DNA from: Planctomycetota bacterium
Lineage (GTDB): Bacteria > Planctomycetota > J058
DNA length: 33,842 bases
Direction: 5' to 3'
Assembly (NCBI GenBank): GCA_003695705.1
Contig: RFHU01000331.1
Coordinates: forward strand, 1-33,842
Shown here: piece after piece, positions 31,520 through 33,842 of the stretch
Layout of the letters: every line of letters starts with the position of its first letter
Numbering within the stretch: position 1 is the first letter of the stretch
Made by a program: the position numbers and the translations under genes
Notes under the pieces: generated by a model
What the model was told of the DNA's origin: nothing
Seen by the model: the letters and a program-made list of their open reading frames with translations, nothing else
The model's database searches: none

Positions 31520-32863
31520 ATGCGCCTCGCTCGCGCCCTTTCGCTGCTCGTACTCTGCGCCGCCCCCGCATGGGCGGAGTCGGCTTCGGACGCCCTCGAC
31601 GAGTACATTGCCCGCCCCCAGCCGAGCTACGGTTGGAAGGTGCGGGCCACCGAAACCATCGGGCCCGTCGCGGTCGCGAGGCTCGAGCTGACCAGTCAGG
31701 TCTGGCAGGGCATCGCTTGGAAGCACCGCCTGAACCTCCTCATTCCGAAGGCGGCGGAGGGCGAGCGGGCGCGACCCGAGCACGCCCTCCTCGTCATCAC
31801 CGGGAGCGGCGGAGAGCGCCAGCACATGCAGGTGGCGAGCGCCGTCGCGGCGCAACTCGGCGTGCCCGTGGCCATCCTCCACGACGTCCCCAACCAGCCG
31901 CTCTTCCGCGAGGTCACCCCGAACGGCAAGGGCCTGCGCGAGGACGCGCTCATTGCCTACACCTTCCAGAAGTTCGCCGAGACCGGGCGAGCCGACTGGC
32001 CACTCCTCCTGCCCATGGCCCGGGCTGCGGTCGCGGCCATGGACGCCCTGGGGGAGTTCAGCGCGCAGGCGAAGCCGTGGGAGTTCGGGCGCTTGAGCAA
32101 GTTCGTCACCTGCGGCGGAAGCAAGCGCGGCTGGACTACGTGGCTGAGTGCCTGCGTCGATCCCCGCGTGGTAGGGATCGCGCCCATCGTCTACGACAAC
32201 CTGAACATCCCCGAGCAGATCGCGCTGCACTTCGCCACCTGGGGTCACCCGAGCCCCTCCATTCACGACTACACCGAGCGCGGCCTGATTCCCCTCTTGC
32301 GCTCGCCCCGGGGGCAACAGTTGCTTCGCATCGTGGACCCCTACGCGTACCGCGAGCGGCTCACCGTGCCCAAGATGGCCATGATCGGGACCAACGACAC
32401 CTACTGGCCGCTGGAGGCGATCCATCTCTACCGGGGCGGGCTTCCGGGCGAGCTCTACTGCCACTACGTGCCCAACACCGGCCACGGGGTGGGCCCGAGC
32501 ATCGTGCAGGCCATCGTGGGCTTCTTCGACGCGGTGACCGGCCGCATTCCCTCCCTCCCTCGCGCGCGCCTGGACGTCTTCCCCCAGCGGGGTGCGCGGA
32601 TCCGCTTGCTGAGCGGTGCCGAGCAGGTCGAGCACGTTCGCCTCTGGGCTTCGCACGTCGCGGGGAAGGACTTCACCAAGTCTCGCTGGGTGCGGGTCGA
32701 AGCGGAGCGGAGCGAAGACGGTTGGCGGGCGGCGCTCCCCGACCCTTGCCGGGCCGACGAGGGCCGTGTCGCCTTCATTGGGGAGTTGGAGGTCGACGCG
32801 TCGAACGGCGCGCCCTTCACCGTGCACACCCCCGTACAGGTCTGGGAACTCGGCGCCGACTGA
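31520..32863 (+). CDS. PhoPQ-activated pathogenicity-related (PqaA-like) secreted protein
   Basis: 447 residues with a signal peptide (cleavage after AWAES region). The family (PF10142) hallmark is CGGSKRGWTTWL with the probable nucleophile S201. Other matches are VITGSGGERQHM, VPNQPL, NTGHGVG near the probable catalytic His, and IGTNDTYW. The family is widespread beyond Salmonella PqaA and its substrate is unknown; the alpha/beta-hydrolase fold suggests ester or amide hydrolysis. A strong Shine-Dalgarno AAGGAGGGG fixes the start. Confidence 0.9.
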   Translation: MRLARALSLLVLCAAPAWAESASDALDEYIARPQPSYGWKVRATETIGPVAVARLELTSQVWQGIAWKHRLNLLIPKAAEGERARPEHALLVITGSGGERQHMQVASAVAAQLGVPVAILHDVPNQPLFREVTPNGKGLREDALIAYTFQKFAETGRADWPLLLPMARAAVAAMDALGEFSAQAKPWEFGRLSKFVTCGGSKRGWTTWLSACVDPRVVGIAPIVYDNLNIPEQIALHFATWGHPSPSIHDYTERGLIPLLRSPRGQQLLRIVDPYAYRERLTVPKMAMIGTNDTYWPLEAIHLYRGGLPGELYCHYVPNTGHGVGPSIVQAIVGFFDAVTGRIPSLPRARLDVFPQRGARIRLLSGAEQVEHVRLWASHVAGKDFTKSRWVRVEAERSEDGWRAALPDPCRADEGRVAFIGELEVDASNGAPFTVHTPVQVWELGAD

Positions 32864-32879
32864 GCGCTCGCGGGCGCTC

Positions 32880-33842
32880 GTGCACACCGTCTACGTCCAC
32901 CGCCCCGGTCGCGGGCTGAGCAAACTGGCCTCGCCGGACGAGGTCCGGCGCGCGCTCGGCGAGGCGGACGCTACCCTGTGGGTCGATCTGGAGGGACGCT
33001 CTGCGGACTCGGACGCGATCCTGGGCGAGGTCTTCGGCTTTCACCCCTTGGCCGTCGAAGATGCCTACAAGGAGCGGCACCGACCCAAGGTCGAGGACTA
33101 CGACGAGTATCTCTACCTGATTGCGCTGGGGTTGAAGCCGGGCGCGACGCTCGAAGACGTCGAGTTCTTCGAGGTCGACTTCTTCCTCGGCGAGCGCTTC
33201 TTGGTTACCCACCACTCGGGGGCTGCCGAGGAGGTGCAGACCACCCGCGCAGCGGTGGAGCGCGACCCGAGCCTGCTCGCCCGCGGTCCCGTGTGGGTGG
33301 CCCACGCGCTCTTGGACCGCATGGTCGATCGCCTGCGCCCGTGGGCGCACCGCTACCTGGAGGAGATCGACCGCGTCGAGGCCCAGGTCCTCGGCGGGGG
33401 AGACCCGCTGGAGCGGATCGTGCGGCTGACGGGCGGATTGCAGCACTTGCGTCGTATGGCCCTGGTGCAGCGCGACCTCTTGGGTCGGCTCGCGCGGGCG
33501 GAGTTCGACGAAGTCCCCGACGAGGCTCGGCCCTTCTTCCGCGACGTGGTGGAACACCTCGCCGAGCTCGTCGACGCCCTCGACGTGCAGCGCGAAGAGC
33601 TGTCCGCCGTGTTCAACGCCTACCACTCGCTCTCGTCGCACCGCATGAACGAGATCATGAAGCTTCTCACCCTGGTCTCGACGATCTTCCTGCCGCTGAC
33701 CTTCGTCGTCGGGGTCTACGGGATGAACTTCGACAACATGCCGGAGCTGCACTGGGCCTACGGCTACTACGGGATTTGGATCGTGATGATCCTCCTCGCG
33801 GGGGTCATGACCCTCTACTTCCGCTGGCGTCGCTGGTTCTGA
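32880..33842 (+). CDS. corA: CorA-family divalent metal ion transporter
   Basis: 320 residues. The cytoplasmic domain has WVDLEG, FHPLAVEDA and the long stalk helix. Two C-terminal membrane helices (about 262-283 and 293-312) flank the signature GMN at 281-283 (YGMNF), followed by MPEL in the periplasmic loop. It moves Mg2+ (or Co2+/Ni2+/Zn2+) into the cell as a pentamer. GTG start 16 nt after the previous stop codon. Its TGA stop is the last codon of the window. Confidence 0.95.
   Translation: MHTVYVHRPGRGLSKLASPDEVRRALGEADATLWVDLEGRSADSDAILGEVFGFHPLAVEDAYKERHRPKVEDYDEYLYLIALGLKPGATLEDVEFFEVDFFLGERFLVTHHSGAAEEVQTTRAAVERDPSLLARGPVWVAHALLDRMVDRLRPWAHRYLEEIDRVEAQVLGGGDPLERIVRLTGGLQHLRRMALVQRDLLGRLARAEFDEVPDEARPFFRDVVEHLAELVDALDVQREELSAVFNAYHSLSSHRMNEIMKLLTLVSTIFLPLTFVVGVYGMNFDNMPELHWAYGYYGIWIVMILLAGVMTLYFRWRRWF

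Overview
The window is a 33.8 kb piece of a very GC-rich bacterial chromosome, packed with short-spaced genes on both strands. No rRNA, tRNA, CRISPR array, insertion sequence, integrase or phage gene was recognised. The gene content (MglA-type GTPase, Hanks-type Ser/Thr kinase, DUF4388 protein, GAF/sigma-54 activator, several lipoproteins, a PhoPQ-related secreted protein) suggests a Gram-negative with a complex lifestyle, of Planctomycetota or Myxococcota type. That placement is inference from gene content only.

Layout. 1-6661: a GTPase-kinase fusion running off the left edge, a PLP-dependent cysteine synthase-like enzyme, a DUF1279 membrane protein, a lid-less Hsp70 and a two-copy DUF4388 protein. 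6757-15561 and on to 18811: the most interesting part, a lipid/polyketide-type biosynthesis and export locus. It holds a membrane protein, a GT4 glycosyltransferase, an acyl carrier protein, four ketosynthase-fold proteins in one coupled operon, a divergent lipid A-type acyltransferase, and a coupled lipoprotein/MMPL exporter/LolA-like cassette. A divergent cytochrome P450 follows (18950-20293). 20361-21942: three coupled BamE-like lipoproteins. 22012-25470: a small membrane protein and an APC permease with a PDZ domain inserted in a loop and two C-terminal USP domains. 25603-33842 (all plus strand): SpoU methyltransferase, metallo-beta-lactamase-fold hydrolase, GAF/sigma-54 activator, secreted alpha/beta hydrolase, SRPBCC protein, PhoPQ-activated-protein homologue and CorA.

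How the genes may work together. The 7.7-18.8 kb locus has much of the toolkit of aryl-polyene/flexirubin-type clusters: ACP, KS plus chain-length-factor-like partners, an HtrB-like acyltransferase, a LolA-like carrier, an MMPL exporter and an outer-membrane lipoprotein. It lacks a ketoreductase, dehydratase, ammonia lyase, AMP ligase and phosphopantetheinyl transferase within the window. Only one of the four KS-fold proteins keeps a full Cys-His-His triad. It may make an outer-membrane-anchored acyl or polyene-like lipid, possibly modified by the P450 and the glycosyltransferase. The product cannot be named from sequence.

Expression signals form two classes. Several operon-leading genes have a TANNNT -10-like hexamer ending 7-9 nt before the start codon and no Shine-Dalgarno, which fits leaderless mRNAs. 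Others have the hexamer 22-33 nt upstream plus a clear Shine-Dalgarno. Within operons, 4-nt ATGA/GTGA stop-start overlaps are the rule.
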